NCBI RefSeq assembly: GCF_965219885.1
Contig: NZ_CBDCOT010000008.1
Coordinates: forward strand, 186,001-250,000
Direction of reading: 5' to 3'
From: Curvivirga sp965219885
Lineage (GTDB): Bacteria > Pseudomonadota > Alphaproteobacteria > UBA8366 > Aestuariispiraceae
Length of the DNA: 64,000 nucleotides
Positions 36,091 to 45,050 of this stretch are shown piece after piece. The position numbers and the translations under genes are program-made. The notes under the pieces were generated by a model. That model saw only the letters and a list, made by a program, of their open reading frames with translations, ran no database searches and was not told the origin of the DNA. Position 1 is the first letter of the stretch. Each line of letters starts with the position of its first letter.

Positions 36091-36432
36091 TTATAATTCT
36101 GCTTGTTGTTTTGCAGTAAAGCCAACCACAACACGATCGCCAAAATCAAAAATCGGCCGTTTCATCAAAGCCGGGCTTTCCAGCATAAGTGCTTTCACAT
36201 TCGATGCATCAGTTGAGTTTTTAATCTCATCACTTAGCGCACGCCAAGTTGTACCGCGTTTATTTAACAAAATTTCCCAACCTGCTATCTCTAACCAACG
36301 AGATAAGTCATCTTCAGAAAAACCATCTACACGTAAATCTTTGAACTCATAAGGTTTATTTTGCTCATCAAGCCATTTCTTTGCTTTTTTGCAAGTGTCA
36401 CAGTTTTTTAAACCATATACGATCAACGACAT
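36091..36432 (-). CDS. ArsC/Spx-family thioredoxin-fold reductase (YffB-like)
   Basis: A 113-residue thioredoxin-fold protein, IVYGLKNCDTCKKAKKWLDEQ, with a CxxC and the ArsC-like KRPIFDFGDRVVVGF near the C-terminus. It fits the YffB/Spx-like branch of ArsC relatives rather than true arsenate reductase. The ATG at 36432 is chosen; the long frame from 36612 would overlap the divergent yaaA gene. Confidence 0.88.
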   Translation of the reverse strand: MSLIVYGLKNCDTCKKAKKWLDEQNKPYEFKDLRVDGFSEDDLSRWLEIAGWEILLNKRGTTWRALSDEIKNSTDASNVKALMLESPALMKRPIFDFGDRVVVGFTAKQQAEL

Positions 36433-36548
36433 TATCTTAATCCTTATCCATGAAGTTCTAGATTGTTTGCCTTGGAATCTATAAAAAGAATCACATATCA
36501 AATTAATAAGATAAAATGAAACGGATTCGTTAAGGAAAGGAAAGCCCC

Positions 36549-37334
36549 ATGCTGGCGCTTGTATCCCCTGCAAAAAAATTGAACATGGATGAAAATGTAC
36601 CATTCGATACACATAGTCAGCCAGATTTTCTAAGTGATAGTCGTAAACTGGTCAAACAAGCAAAGACGCTTAGCGCAAATGACCTTTCCCGCATGATGAA
36701 AATATCTGCACCTCTCGCTGAATTAAACGTCGCACGCTTTAAGGATTTCAAGACGCCGTTTAATCTTGGCAATGCAAAACAAGCTGCGCTTGCTTTTGCT
36801 GGTGATACCTATGTTGGTCTTGAAGCTAGCAGCTTATCTGAAGATGACTTGGTATATGCACAAGATCATTTGCGTATTCTTTCAGGTTTATATGGCATGT
36901 TACGCCCATTGGATTTGATGCAAGCATATCGTCTTGAAATGGGAACTCGTTTTCAAAATGAACGTGGTAATGACCTATATGCTTTCTGGGGCGATAAACT
37001 TTCTAAAGAAATCAATAAAATCACTTCCGATCATAGTGACCCAACTGTCATTAACTGTGCCTCTAACGAATATTTCAAATCTGTTGATTTAAAGGCATTA
37101 AAGGTGAATGTGATTACCCCGGTCTTTAAAGAAATCAAAGACGGACAAGCTAAAATGTTGGGTATGTTTGCAAAACGTGCACGTGGTATGATGGCGCGTT
37201 ATATGATTGAAAACAAAATTGAAACAGCAGACGGTTTACGTGAATTTAATTCTGGTGGGTATGAGTATCGTCCAGATTTATCTGATGATAAAAACTGGGT
37301 TTATACGCGCGAACAACCTGCGCCTAAAAAATAA
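36549..37334 (+). CDS. yaaA: YaaA family peroxide-stress protein
   Basis: A 261-residue DUF328/YaaA protein: MLALVSPAKKLNMDENVPFD at the start, then ALAFAGDTYVGLEA, HLRILSGLYGMLRPLDLMQAYRLEMG, and a C-terminal MFAKRARGMMARYM. In E. coli YaaA limits iron-driven damage during peroxide stress. GGAAAGGAAAG precedes the ATG. It is convergent with the amidohydrolase gene. Confidence 0.94.
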   Translation: MLALVSPAKKLNMDENVPFDTHSQPDFLSDSRKLVKQAKTLSANDLSRMMKISAPLAELNVARFKDFKTPFNLGNAKQAALAFAGDTYVGLEASSLSEDDLVYAQDHLRILSGLYGMLRPLDLMQAYRLEMGTRFQNERGNDLYAFWGDKLSKEINKITSDHSDPTVINCASNEYFKSVDLKALKVNVITPVFKEIKDGQAKMLGMFAKRARGMMARYMIENKIETADGLREFNSGGYEYRPDLSDDKNWVYTREQPAPKK

Positions 37335-37341
37335 AGTCAAT

Positions 37342-38229
37342 CTATTCCGCTGCAGATCGATAGGAACATTTATGGGCAACATATTTGCCAATAACATCTA
37401 TCATCTCGTTCAAATCCGCTTTTAGGTGTGAGAAATGGCGCGTAGGCTCTACGCGTCTTTCATTCATATATAATGCACGGTTCAATTCGATTTGAATAGA
37501 ATGCCGATCATGTTCAGGACGACCATAGCGGCGCACCAATTCTGCGCCTTTATATGGATTATTGATGCGAACTTTATATCCCTTCTCTACAAACCAATCC
37601 CTCAGTAAATAGGTAAATTCCTGATCGCAACTTGATCCATTTCTGTCTCCAAGCACAACATCTGCACGTGCATTTCCGATCGCTCCGGGCATATAAGGGC
37701 TACTACTTGCAGGCATAGAATGACAATTCACATGCCAGACAGAACCAAACAAGCTGTAGAGGCGTTCTATCTCATTCTCTAAATAAGTATGATATGGCTT
37801 CCAGTATTTATCGATACGATGTTTAACTTCTAAGATACTTAAATTACGTGCATACATTTGGGGATGTCCTGGACAACTTTTCCAAATCAAACCATGCCCC
37901 ATGACCGTTTTTTCAGTTGGCTGGACTTGAAATGGCCAATTGCCTTCAATCATCGAGATGTCAATATCATCATCTGAACGGTTGGGATCAATGTAACTTC
38001 TAGGATAGTGAGCTTTAAGAAAAGATCCCCCCTTGTTGACTACATCGGCATAAAGTTCATCCACAAAGGAATCTTCCATACCACGTAGGATCTCTTCAGG
38101 AACAACGGTATCAAAATCGGCCGGATAATCCATTCCACTATGTGGAGAATCAAGAACTATCGGTAACTGATCCTTATGATCCTCATCCGCGGATTGAAAT
38201 GTAAGTACCCCTGGGAAATGTACAGCCAT
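37342..38229 (-). CDS. N-formylglutamate amidohydrolase family protein
   Basis: A 295-residue FGase (HutG-like) family hydrolase: IVLDSPHSGMDYP, then HYPRSYIDPNRSDDDID, VWHVNCHSMPAS with metal ligands, and HDRHSIQIELNRALYMNE. HutG gives formate and glutamate in histidine degradation, but no hut genes are adjacent, so the substrate here may be another N-acyl amino acid. Confidence 0.88.
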   Translation of the reverse strand: MAVHFPGVLTFQSADEDHKDQLPIVLDSPHSGMDYPADFDTVVPEEILRGMEDSFVDELYADVVNKGGSFLKAHYPRSYIDPNRSDDDIDISMIEGNWPFQVQPTEKTVMGHGLIWKSCPGHPQMYARNLSILEVKHRIDKYWKPYHTYLENEIERLYSLFGSVWHVNCHSMPASSSPYMPGAIGNARADVVLGDRNGSSCDQEFTYLLRDWFVEKGYKVRINNPYKGAELVRRYGRPEHDRHSIQIELNRALYMNERRVEPTRHFSHLKADLNEMIDVIGKYVAHKCSYRSAAE

Positions 38230-38431
38230 AAAAACCGTTCCATAAAACTAAAACCAAATATCTACGTATAATATGTTGGGAGTCGAAAAATTATCAACCA
38301 ATAGAAACGGATATGACGCTAATCTTATCAAAAATAGCAATTATTTTCATTGAAAGCCGCTAAATATTGCTTATCTTCAAAGAACTATTCTAACGCCGTA
38401 TCATCGGCCTTCAATTTAAAGGGAAAATTCC

Positions 38432-38899
38432 ATGTCTGGAACTGTTGAAGCTAAACTACAAGAGCTTGGTATCGAACTTCCAAACGCACCGCAACCAGCT
38501 GGTTCTTATGTGCAACATTATCAATCCGGCAATCTTCTTTTCGTTGCAGGTCAAATTCCATTTTGGAACGGTGAATTAAAATTCCAAGGGAAAGTTGGTC
38601 AGGAATTTTCTATTGAAGAAGGCCAAGAGGCAGCAAAAACATGTGCGTTAAACATTATTGCACAAATTAAAGACGCTGTTGGTGACCTTGATAAAGTTGC
38701 ACGTATTGTTCGCTTAAATGGTTTCGTTAACTGCCCAACTGATTTTGCAGACCATCCAAAAGTCATCAACGGTGCATCCGATCTGATGGGGGAAATCTTT
38801 GGCGAAAAAGGTAAACATACACGTATTGCTTTAGGCGCGGGTTCTTTACCATTAAACGTAGCGGTCGAAATCGACGCAGTTATCGAGATCGAAGCTTAA
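38432..38899 (+). CDS. RidA family protein
   Basis: A 155-residue YjgF/YER057c/UK114-family protein with LLFVAGQIPFWNGEL, ALNIIAQIKDAVGDLDKVARIVRLNGFVN and the C-terminal VAVEIDAVIEIEA. RidA proteins deaminate reactive enamine/imine intermediates from PLP enzymes. This longer subgroup lacks some RidA catalytic residues, so activity is uncertain. AAAGGG precedes the ATG. It lies 19 bp upstream of the GNAT gene. Confidence 0.88.
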   Translation: MSGTVEAKLQELGIELPNAPQPAGSYVQHYQSGNLLFVAGQIPFWNGELKFQGKVGQEFSIEEGQEAAKTCALNIIAQIKDAVGDLDKVARIVRLNGFVNCPTDFADHPKVINGASDLMGEIFGEKGKHTRIALGAGSLPLNVAVEIDAVIEIEA

Positions 38900-38918
38900 T
38901 TAAATAGAAGGTCATATC

Positions 38919-40088
38919 ATGCCTGACGGCGAAGCAGAATTTCAAATTTCCGTACATAAGTCGATTGCTGAGATCGGCAGGAAAGAATGGAATCAATGCG
39001 CGCGTCAGGCTGATGACCAAAACAACCCTTTTATCAGTTATGACTTCCTATATAGCCTTGAAAAAACTGGCTGTGTTTCCGCTGAAACGGGTTGGGTGCC
39101 ACAGCATATAAAACTTATGAATATTGCTGGTAAAACCATCGGTGTTGCGCCTCTTTATTTAAAAAATCACTCACAAGGTGAGTATGTATTTGATTGGGGT
39201 TGGGCCGATGCCTACGAACGGGCGGGCGGCCAATATTATCCCAAACTACTTTCTGCGATTCCCTTCACACCGGTCACTGGCCCTCGCCTTCTTGTTCCAG
39301 ATGGCCCCGATCGTCCAAGATATATTCAAGCAATAGCATCTGGTATGATCCAGCTTGCCGCCAGATACCAAATCGCAACTATTCATATAAATTTTCTGCC
39401 GGAAGATGATGCAAAGTCTTTAGAAGAACTGGGTTTTCTATTACGAAACGACATGCAGTTTCATTGGCAGAACAGTGACTTCTCCGATTTTGAAGACTCC
39501 TTATCTAATTTCGTTAGCCGTAAACGCAGAAGCATAAAAAAAGAACGCAAAAAACTTTCAGAAGCGGGCCTAGTTTTCAAAAAGCTAACCGGAGAGGATA
39601 TCACACAAGATGCTTGGGATGATTTTTATCGTTTTTATAAGGATACGTATGATCGCAAATGGGGGGCGCCATATCTAAATCGAGAGTTCTTTGACGCAAT
39701 TCATGATCAGATGAGCGATCGTATTCTTTTAGTAATGGCTTACGACGAGACTGATAAAGCTATTGCAGGTGCTCTTAACTTAATTGGCGATAAACGTCTG
39801 TATGGTCGAAACTGGGGATGTGATGAACAATATAAATTTCTTCATTTCGAAGCATGTTATTATCAGGCCATTGAATTTGCCATCGAGCGCGGCTTGAAAT
39901 TCGTTGAAGCAGGCACGCAAGGCCAACATAAACTTCAAAGGGGTTATATGCCCATTATGACTTGGTCTGCGCATTACATCGGTGATCCGGGGTTTAAAAC
40001 GGCTATTTCAAACTATTTGAACCACGAAAGAGGCGAAGTTAAACGCGGCATTGAAATTTTAAAGGAACAAGGGCCTTTTAAAAATTAA
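38919..40088 (+). CDS. GNAT/FemAB-fold N-acyltransferase (DUF482-like)
   Basis: A 389-residue protein of the peptidoglycan-acyltransferase-like DUF482 group: WNQCARQADDQNNPFISYDFLYSLE near the N-terminus, FVSRKRRSIKKERKKL mid-protein, and GRNWGCDEQYKFLHFEACYYQAIEFAIERGLKFVEAGTQGQHKLQRGY at the C-terminus (the stretch spans about residues 285-335). The substrate is unknown. Probably in one unit with RidA. Confidence 0.82.
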   Translation: MPDGEAEFQISVHKSIAEIGRKEWNQCARQADDQNNPFISYDFLYSLEKTGCVSAETGWVPQHIKLMNIAGKTIGVAPLYLKNHSQGEYVFDWGWADAYERAGGQYYPKLLSAIPFTPVTGPRLLVPDGPDRPRYIQAIASGMIQLAARYQIATIHINFLPEDDAKSLEELGFLLRNDMQFHWQNSDFSDFEDSLSNFVSRKRRSIKKERKKLSEAGLVFKKLTGEDITQDAWDDFYRFYKDTYDRKWGAPYLNREFFDAIHDQMSDRILLVMAYDETDKAIAGALNLIGDKRLYGRNWGCDEQYKFLHFEACYYQAIEFAIERGLKFVEAGTQGQHKLQRGYMPIMTWSAHYIGDPGFKTAISNYLNHERGEVKRGIEILKEQGPFKN

Positions 40089-40154
40089 TTTTAACATCTA
40101 TACATATGGAATATATTTTTCCCAATATGCGCGTTATGTATAGGAGTTTTATCC

Positions 40155-40919
40155 ATGTGCCGCTGGCTATCTTATCGTGGCTCTTCTATTTTCTTGGAAG
40201 AAATGCTTTATGCCCCAAGCCATTCTTTAATTGAGCAAAGCCTTCATGCATTAGAGGCTAAAACCCCCACCAATGGTGACGGGTTCGGTATTGGATGGTA
40301 TGCTGAGAGACCTTCTCCTGGCACATATCATGAAATTCTACCAGCTTGGAATGATGCCAATCTGCGTAATATCGCGGCTCAAGTGCGTTCAGGAAACTTT
40401 TTTGCTCATGTGAGAGCTTCCACAGGTACCGCCACCAGCCGACAAAATTGTCATCCTTTTAGCTATAATAATTGGATGTTTATGCATAACGGTCAAATTG
40501 GTGATTACTGTGATTTACGTCGCAGATTAGAATCTGATATTTCGGATGAATTATATGCAGAACGTACTGGTACTACTGATAGCGAGTTATTATTTCTATT
40601 AATGCTGGATCGCGGTTTAGATGAAGATCCGATTAAAGCTACAAAAGATATGTTAAAATATCTAAATCAAGTTATGATAGAGAAAAATAGTAAAAAACCA
40701 TTTCGTATGACAGCAGCCTTTACAGATGGCCCACGCTATTACGCGATGCGCTATTCCACTGATGATAAGCCGCCTACTCTCTATTACGCACAGATTAACA
40801 ATCAATTGATTATTATGTCTGAACCATCAGAAGACGATGCTACAACCTGGGTAGAAGTACCACCGTCGACATTAATTGAGGCGACAGCGGATAACAAACT
40901 TATATTCCATGATTTGTAA
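40155..40919 (+). CDS. Class II glutamine amidotransferase
   Basis: A 254-residue Ntn-hydrolase of the YafJ/EgtC type. Cys2 (MCRWLSYRG) is the N-terminal nucleophile after Met removal. TNGDGFGIGWYAE, FFAHVRASTGTATSRQNCHPF and WMFMHNGQIGDY form the glutaminase site. No synthase domain is attached. AGGAG precedes the ATG. The acceptor reaction is unknown. Confidence 0.9.
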   Translation: MCRWLSYRGSSIFLEEMLYAPSHSLIEQSLHALEAKTPTNGDGFGIGWYAERPSPGTYHEILPAWNDANLRNIAAQVRSGNFFAHVRASTGTATSRQNCHPFSYNNWMFMHNGQIGDYCDLRRRLESDISDELYAERTGTTDSELLFLLMLDRGLDEDPIKATKDMLKYLNQVMIEKNSKKPFRMTAAFTDGPRYYAMRYSTDDKPPTLYYAQINNQLIIMSEPSEDDATTWVEVPPSTLIEATADNKLIFHDL

Positions 40920-40929
40920 GTAAGAAAAA

Positions 40930-41643
40930 TTAAGCGTTTAATTGATCAATAAGTGCAGGTAATTCCGCCACGCTGGAAAGTATGTGATCGGCATGGCCAT
41001 CAAGATCTTCTGCAAGCGAATTACCTGTCAAAACGCCAACAACTGTTGCAGCCCCGGCATTACGCCCCATTTCGGTGTCATGCGTGTTGTCACCGACTAC
41101 CATTACTTCATCAGCGGATAGACCTGTTTTCTTAAAAAAGCCTTCAACCATACCTGCGGAAGGTTTTACACCATGCCCACTGTCGTAACCAACAACGTAA
41201 GATAATTGATCTTGAACACCTAACTTATCAAACAGCATATTGGCTGCGTTCTCAGAATCCATGGTCGCAACGCCAATCAAAAGGCCACGATCACGAAGAT
41301 TGCTGAATAACTCAGTAAGATCAGTTGCAGGTACAACCTCCTCACAACTGGAATGAGTGAAGATAGCTTCTGCTTCTGCATGTAACTCATCGCGTTGAGA
41401 GTTCAATTCCGGCAGAATTTCCAAAAAACAATCAATCAGATCATTTATATCCCCTGCCCCTAGAATAGATCCCGAAGTAATACGATTTTCTTCAGGATCC
41501 CAACCACCGGCTACCATCAGTCTATGTTTTAAATCTTGATTATCGCCAGAAAACAATTCAACGGTTTTATGGATGGCAGGCATCCATGTTTCATGAAAGT
41601 TGGTTAAGGTGCCATCTTTGTCAAAAACGATGCCTTTTATCAT
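40930..41643 (-). CDS. HAD-family hydrolase, phosphoglycolate phosphatase-like
   Basis: A 237-residue HAD phosphatase. Motif I IVFDKDGTLTNFHETW has the nucleophile Asp and a small alpha-helical cap. Motif II is VATMDSENA, motif III includes KPSAGM, and motif IV is MVVGDNTHDTEMGRNAGA. Similar to Gph-type enzymes; the substrate is uncertain. It lies 38 bp downstream of choV on the same strand. Confidence 0.88.
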   Translation of the reverse strand: MIKGIVFDKDGTLTNFHETWMPAIHKTVELFSGDNQDLKHRLMVAGGWDPEENRITSGSILGAGDINDLIDCFLEILPELNSQRDELHAEAEAIFTHSSCEEVVPATDLTELFSNLRDRGLLIGVATMDSENAANMLFDKLGVQDQLSYVVGYDSGHGVKPSAGMVEGFFKKTGLSADEVMVVGDNTHDTEMGRNAGAATVVGVLTGNSLAEDLDGHADHILSSVAELPALIDQLNA

Positions 41644-41681
41644 GTCAAATTGCCTTTATTCTAGGTAAAAATTCGAAGCTG

Positions 41682-42908
41682 CTAAGCAGCTTCTTCCTGT
41701 CCTAGGCTAGTTTGCCTCAGGATACCAGCATAGATTTCGTCATCGCCGACCAATCCAACAATTTTCTCGCCATCTGACAATAAAATTGGATTACTTGTAC
41801 GATGTCGAATTTCAATCATCCAACGCATTTTCATATCGGATGGCGCAACGACAATGCAATCATCGTTAAGTCCGGCGACATCATCTTCAGTTGAGATAGT
41901 CTTGATAGCTAAAGAACGTGCATCATCATATATCTGCGCGTCCACAGCATTGCCCTTTGAATCAATACCGAAAAACAAAGATGTTTTAAAGTTAGCAATA
42001 TACTTATCACCTTCTTTATCAAGCTCATTCAACGGCGTCATAAAAGAAGCGCCTTGTAGCACATTTAACGGATTCATGTGGGCTACAAATTCCGCGACAT
42101 ACGCATTTGCAGGATTTAAAACGATATCTTCTGGCTCACCATATTGAACGATACGTCCCTCTTCCATAATCGCAATATGATTACCAAGCTTTAAAGCTTC
42201 ATCCAGATCGTGGCTTACGAAGATAATAGTTTTGTTCAAATCTTTTTGTAAACCAAGCAAGAAATCTTGTAGCTGATTACGGATTAAGGGATCTAGCGCT
42301 GAGAATGGCTCATCCATCAGTAAAATATCCGCATCAGTCGCAAAAGCGCGTGCTAGACCTACACGTTGTTGCATCCCGCCTGAAAGCTCGTGTGCGTATT
42401 TATCTTTCCATTGAGCAAGACCAACAAGTTCTAATTTCTCAAGGACAATTTTTTCACGCTCAGCAGGAGACATACCAGCTAGTTCAAGACCCAGGCCAAC
42501 ATTCTCTTCAACCGTACGCCATGGCAACAAACCAAATTGTTGGAAAACCATCGCTACGCGTTCAGTACGCATGTGACGTAAGGTATCTTTATCACAAGTT
42601 GCTATATCTACTTGACGTTCACCATCTTGAACTAAAATAGAGCCACGACTGACTTTATTCAAACCGTTCACCGCACGTAACAATGTTGATTTACCTGAAC
42701 CAGATAACCCCATTAAAACGCAAATCTCACCTTCCTTAATATCGATAGACGCATCAGCGGTGCCCAAAACACAGCCAGTTTCGTCTAAGATAGACTTACG
42801 TGTACCACCGGCATCTAGTAATTTAAGCGCCTCAGATTGTTCAGCTTTTTCGCCAAACATAATATCTACATTCTGGAAGGAAACAGCAGTTTTCTTATCT
42901 TCACTCAT
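41682..42908 (-). CDS. choV: Choline ABC transporter ATP-binding protein
   Basis: A 408-residue ATPase of the quaternary-amine (ProV/OpuAA/ChoV) class. Walker A is LMGLSGSGKSTLLRAVNGL, the signature is LSGGMQQRVGLARAF, Walker B is ILLMDEPFSALDP and the switch is VSHDLDEALKLG. The roughly 130-residue C-terminal extension resembles the CBS-like regulatory region of such ATPases. GGGGAG precedes the ATG, 5 bp after the choW stop. Last gene of choXWV. Confidence 0.93.
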   Translation of the reverse strand: MSEDKKTAVSFQNVDIMFGEKAEQSEALKLLDAGGTRKSILDETGCVLGTADASIDIKEGEICVLMGLSGSGKSTLLRAVNGLNKVSRGSILVQDGERQVDIATCDKDTLRHMRTERVAMVFQQFGLLPWRTVEENVGLGLELAGMSPAEREKIVLEKLELVGLAQWKDKYAHELSGGMQQRVGLARAFATDADILLMDEPFSALDPLIRNQLQDFLLGLQKDLNKTIIFVSHDLDEALKLGNHIAIMEEGRIVQYGEPEDIVLNPANAYVAEFVAHMNPLNVLQGASFMTPLNELDKEGDKYIANFKTSLFFGIDSKGNAVDAQIYDDARSLAIKTISTEDDVAGLNDDCIVVAPSDMKMRWMIEIRHRTSNPILLSDGEKIVGLVGDDEIYAGILRQTSLGQEEAA

Positions 42909-42913
42909 ATCTC

Positions 42914-43765
42914 TTACTCCCCGCCTTTATGTGCTGGACGCTTACAAATTCGATCCATTAAAATAGCAACAATCACAATTGCCAGGCCTGCCTCAAACCC
43001 CTTAGCAATATTCACCGTGTTAAGAGCACGAAGAACAGGAATACCAAGGCCATCAGCACCAACCATAGAGGCAATCACCACCATGGAAAGAGATAACATG
43101 ATACATTGTGTTAGACCTGCCATAATAGTTGGGAAAGCATGTGGAATTTCTACTTTGAATAAAAGCTGCTTCTTTGTTGCTCCAAAACTTTCTGCAGCCT
43201 CCACTAAAGGAGTAGGTACAGAAGAAATTCCCAAATAGGTCAGACGAATTGGTGCAGGAATGGCGAAAATTACGGTTGCAATCAATCCTGGCACCATACC
43301 TAGACCGAAGAATATCAATGCAGGGATCAAATAGACGAATGTAGGAATCGTTTGCATCATGTCTAGCACAGGACGCAAGAATAACCAGAATTTTGGTTTA
43401 TGAGCAGCAACGACCCCTAAAGGTACACCAAAAAGCATACTTACAAAGGTAGCACAAATAACCAACGTCACAGTATAAATAGTTTCTTCCCAGTACCCTA
43501 GATTCACAATGAATAACAAGCTGAGCGCTGTGAATACACCTAGTTTCCAAGAACGATGAAGCCAAGTTGCAAATCCTGTTACAGCAGCGATAATGACCCA
43601 ATCAGGAAACCATAATAAAGATTCCGCCACAGCAGTGGTAAAACCTTCTAAAACAATTGTAATATAATCAAAAAACCAGAAGAAATAATCTGTCAAGAAG
43701 TCGACAAAATTTGCCATCCACTTCCCTACTGGAATTTTATTCTCAGCAATCCACTCCACTTTCAC
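42914..43765 (-). CDS. choW: Choline ABC transporter permease
   Basis: A 283-residue permease of the glycine betaine/choline class with about seven hydrophobic segments. It contains VLDMMQTIPTFVYLIPALIFF and the EAA-type loop PLVEAAESFGATKKQLLFKVEIPHA. The start is GTG at 43765 with AGGGGAG upstream. Separated from choX by a hairpin that should lower readthrough, which fits a lower need for permease than binding protein. Confidence 0.93.
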   Translation of the reverse strand: MKVEWIAENKIPVGKWMANFVDFLTDYFFWFFDYITIVLEGFTTAVAESLLWFPDWVIIAAVTGFATWLHRSWKLGVFTALSLLFIVNLGYWEETIYTVTLVICATFVSMLFGVPLGVVAAHKPKFWLFLRPVLDMMQTIPTFVYLIPALIFFGLGMVPGLIATVIFAIPAPIRLTYLGISSVPTPLVEAAESFGATKKQLLFKVEIPHAFPTIMAGLTQCIMLSLSMVVIASMVGADGLGIPVLRALNTVNIAKGFEAGLAIVIVAILMDRICKRPAHKGGE

Positions 43766-43830
43766 TACTCCCCTGATTTCCTAATATAAGTATGAAAAGT
43801 TTTTAAAATTATAATGATTTTAAAGAAAAA

Positions 43831-43854
43831 GGTCAGACCCGTGAAGGCCTGACC
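43831..43854 (-). terminator. Attenuating terminator between choX and choW
   Basis: GGTCAG (43831-43836) pairs with CTGACC (43849-43854), with an inner GG/CC pairing. On the minus strand a TTTTTCTTT tract follows. It lies between two genes of one operon, so partial termination is likely. Confidence 0.75.
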
Positions 43855-43877
43855 ATTTCCACTTAATATTCAGTATC

Positions 43878-44831
43878 TTACTCTGCAATTGCTGCTTTTA
43901 CAGCTGCCAATGCATCACCACCATCAAATGTGGAGACACCGGCTAACCAGCCATCAAGAATTGCTGGATTAGCCTTCAACCAAGCTTTCGCAGCATCATT
44001 AGGCTCTTCACCATCATCAAGGATCGCGCCCATGATTTCATTTTCCATTGGCAATGTAAATTGCAGTTGAGAAACCAATTTACCAAGATTTGGACAATCA
44101 GCAGCTAAACCTTTACGGACATTTGTATAAACGTCTGCACCGCCAAAATTCGGACCGAACCAATCATCACCGCCAGATAGGTAATCCATATTGATATTTG
44201 CATTCATTGGATGCGGCGCCCAACCTAGGAAAACAACCATTTCATCACGCTTGGAAGCACGTGTTGCGGCAGCTAACATACCTTGTTCAGAACTTTCGAC
44301 GACTTCAAACCCCTTTAAACCAAAAGCATCTGCATCAATCATATCTTGAATTAAACGGTTCCCGTCATTGCCTGGCTCGATACCATAAATTTTACCGTCT
44401 AAGTCATCAGAGAATTTCGCAATATCTGCAAAAGACTTCAAACCAGCTTCAAAAGCTTTACGGTTCACTGCCAATGTATATTTCGCACCTGTTAAGTTTG
44501 CAGGCTCAATTACTTCAACTGTACCAGCATCTTGATAAGGCTTAAGGTCAGCCGCCATAGAAGGCATCCAATTGCCCAGGAATACGTCGACATCACCAGA
44601 TTCTAAAGATTTATAAGTTACAGGTACTGATAGAACTTTTGCTTCCGGCTCATACCCCATTGCGGAAAGAACAACACTAGCAGCTGCAGTTGTAGATGTA
44701 ATATCTGTCCAACCAACATCAGCAAAAGTAACCGATTTACAAGATGCAGAATCTGCGGCCATTGCTTGCGCCGACAATGCAACTGTTGCAACGCCCGCTA
44801 GTGCAATTTTCTTTAATGAAGATTTAATCAT
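43878..44831 (-). CDS. choX: Choline ABC transporter substrate-binding protein
   Basis: Secreted binding protein of 317 residues. The signal peptide (LKKIALAGVATVALSAQAMA) precedes CKSVTFADVGWTDITSTTAA, VDVFLGNWMPSM, DGKIYGIEPGNDGNRLI, VVFLGWAPHPMNANI and GGDDWFGPNFGGADVYTNVR. These segments match the Sinorhizobium ChoX family closely from memory, including the aromatic residues that form the quaternary-amine cage. GGAG precedes the ATG. First gene of choXWV. A spaced inverted repeat lies just upstream of a TATAAT box. Confidence 0.94.
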   Translation of the reverse strand: MIKSSLKKIALAGVATVALSAQAMAADSASCKSVTFADVGWTDITSTTAAASVVLSAMGYEPEAKVLSVPVTYKSLESGDVDVFLGNWMPSMAADLKPYQDAGTVEVIEPANLTGAKYTLAVNRKAFEAGLKSFADIAKFSDDLDGKIYGIEPGNDGNRLIQDMIDADAFGLKGFEVVESSEQGMLAAATRASKRDEMVVFLGWAPHPMNANINMDYLSGGDDWFGPNFGGADVYTNVRKGLAADCPNLGKLVSQLQFTLPMENEIMGAILDDGEEPNDAAKAWLKANPAILDGWLAGVSTFDGGDALAAVKAAIAE

Positions 44832-44855
44832 AATTTTTAACTCCCTAGTTCTGAA

Positions 44856-44892
44856 ATTATACTAAAAGGAACTGTATCACTTTTTCGATACA
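44856..44892 (-). promoter_or_regulatory. choX promoter region with an inverted repeat
   Basis: TATAAT at 44861-44856 is a perfect -10 box. Upstream, TGTATC and GATACA (44892-44873) form a 6-bp inverted repeat with an 8-nt spacer that covers the expected -35 position, where no good -35 is seen. A regulated promoter is likely. Confidence 0.45.
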
Positions 44893-44959
44893 ATTCTATC
44901 AATTTCATTCCAGTTAACATCTAACCCTAATAATTTTGATCCGTCCAGATTTTTTTTGC

Positions 44960-44971
44960 TTGGTCGATCAA
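44960..44971. promoter_or_regulatory. Near-palindrome upstream of choX
   Basis: TTGGTCGATCAA is symmetric at five of six pairs and recalls BetI-like half-sites (TTGA/TCAA). It lies about 130 bp upstream of choX in the 219-bp gap to the pmm/pgm gene. Confidence 0.3.
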
Positions 44972-45050
44972 TAAAAAAAGAATTTATATATTAAAAAAGA
45001 GAGCAACTGAACATTACTCCCTTGTTTTTAAATACATTTTTAAAAATTGC

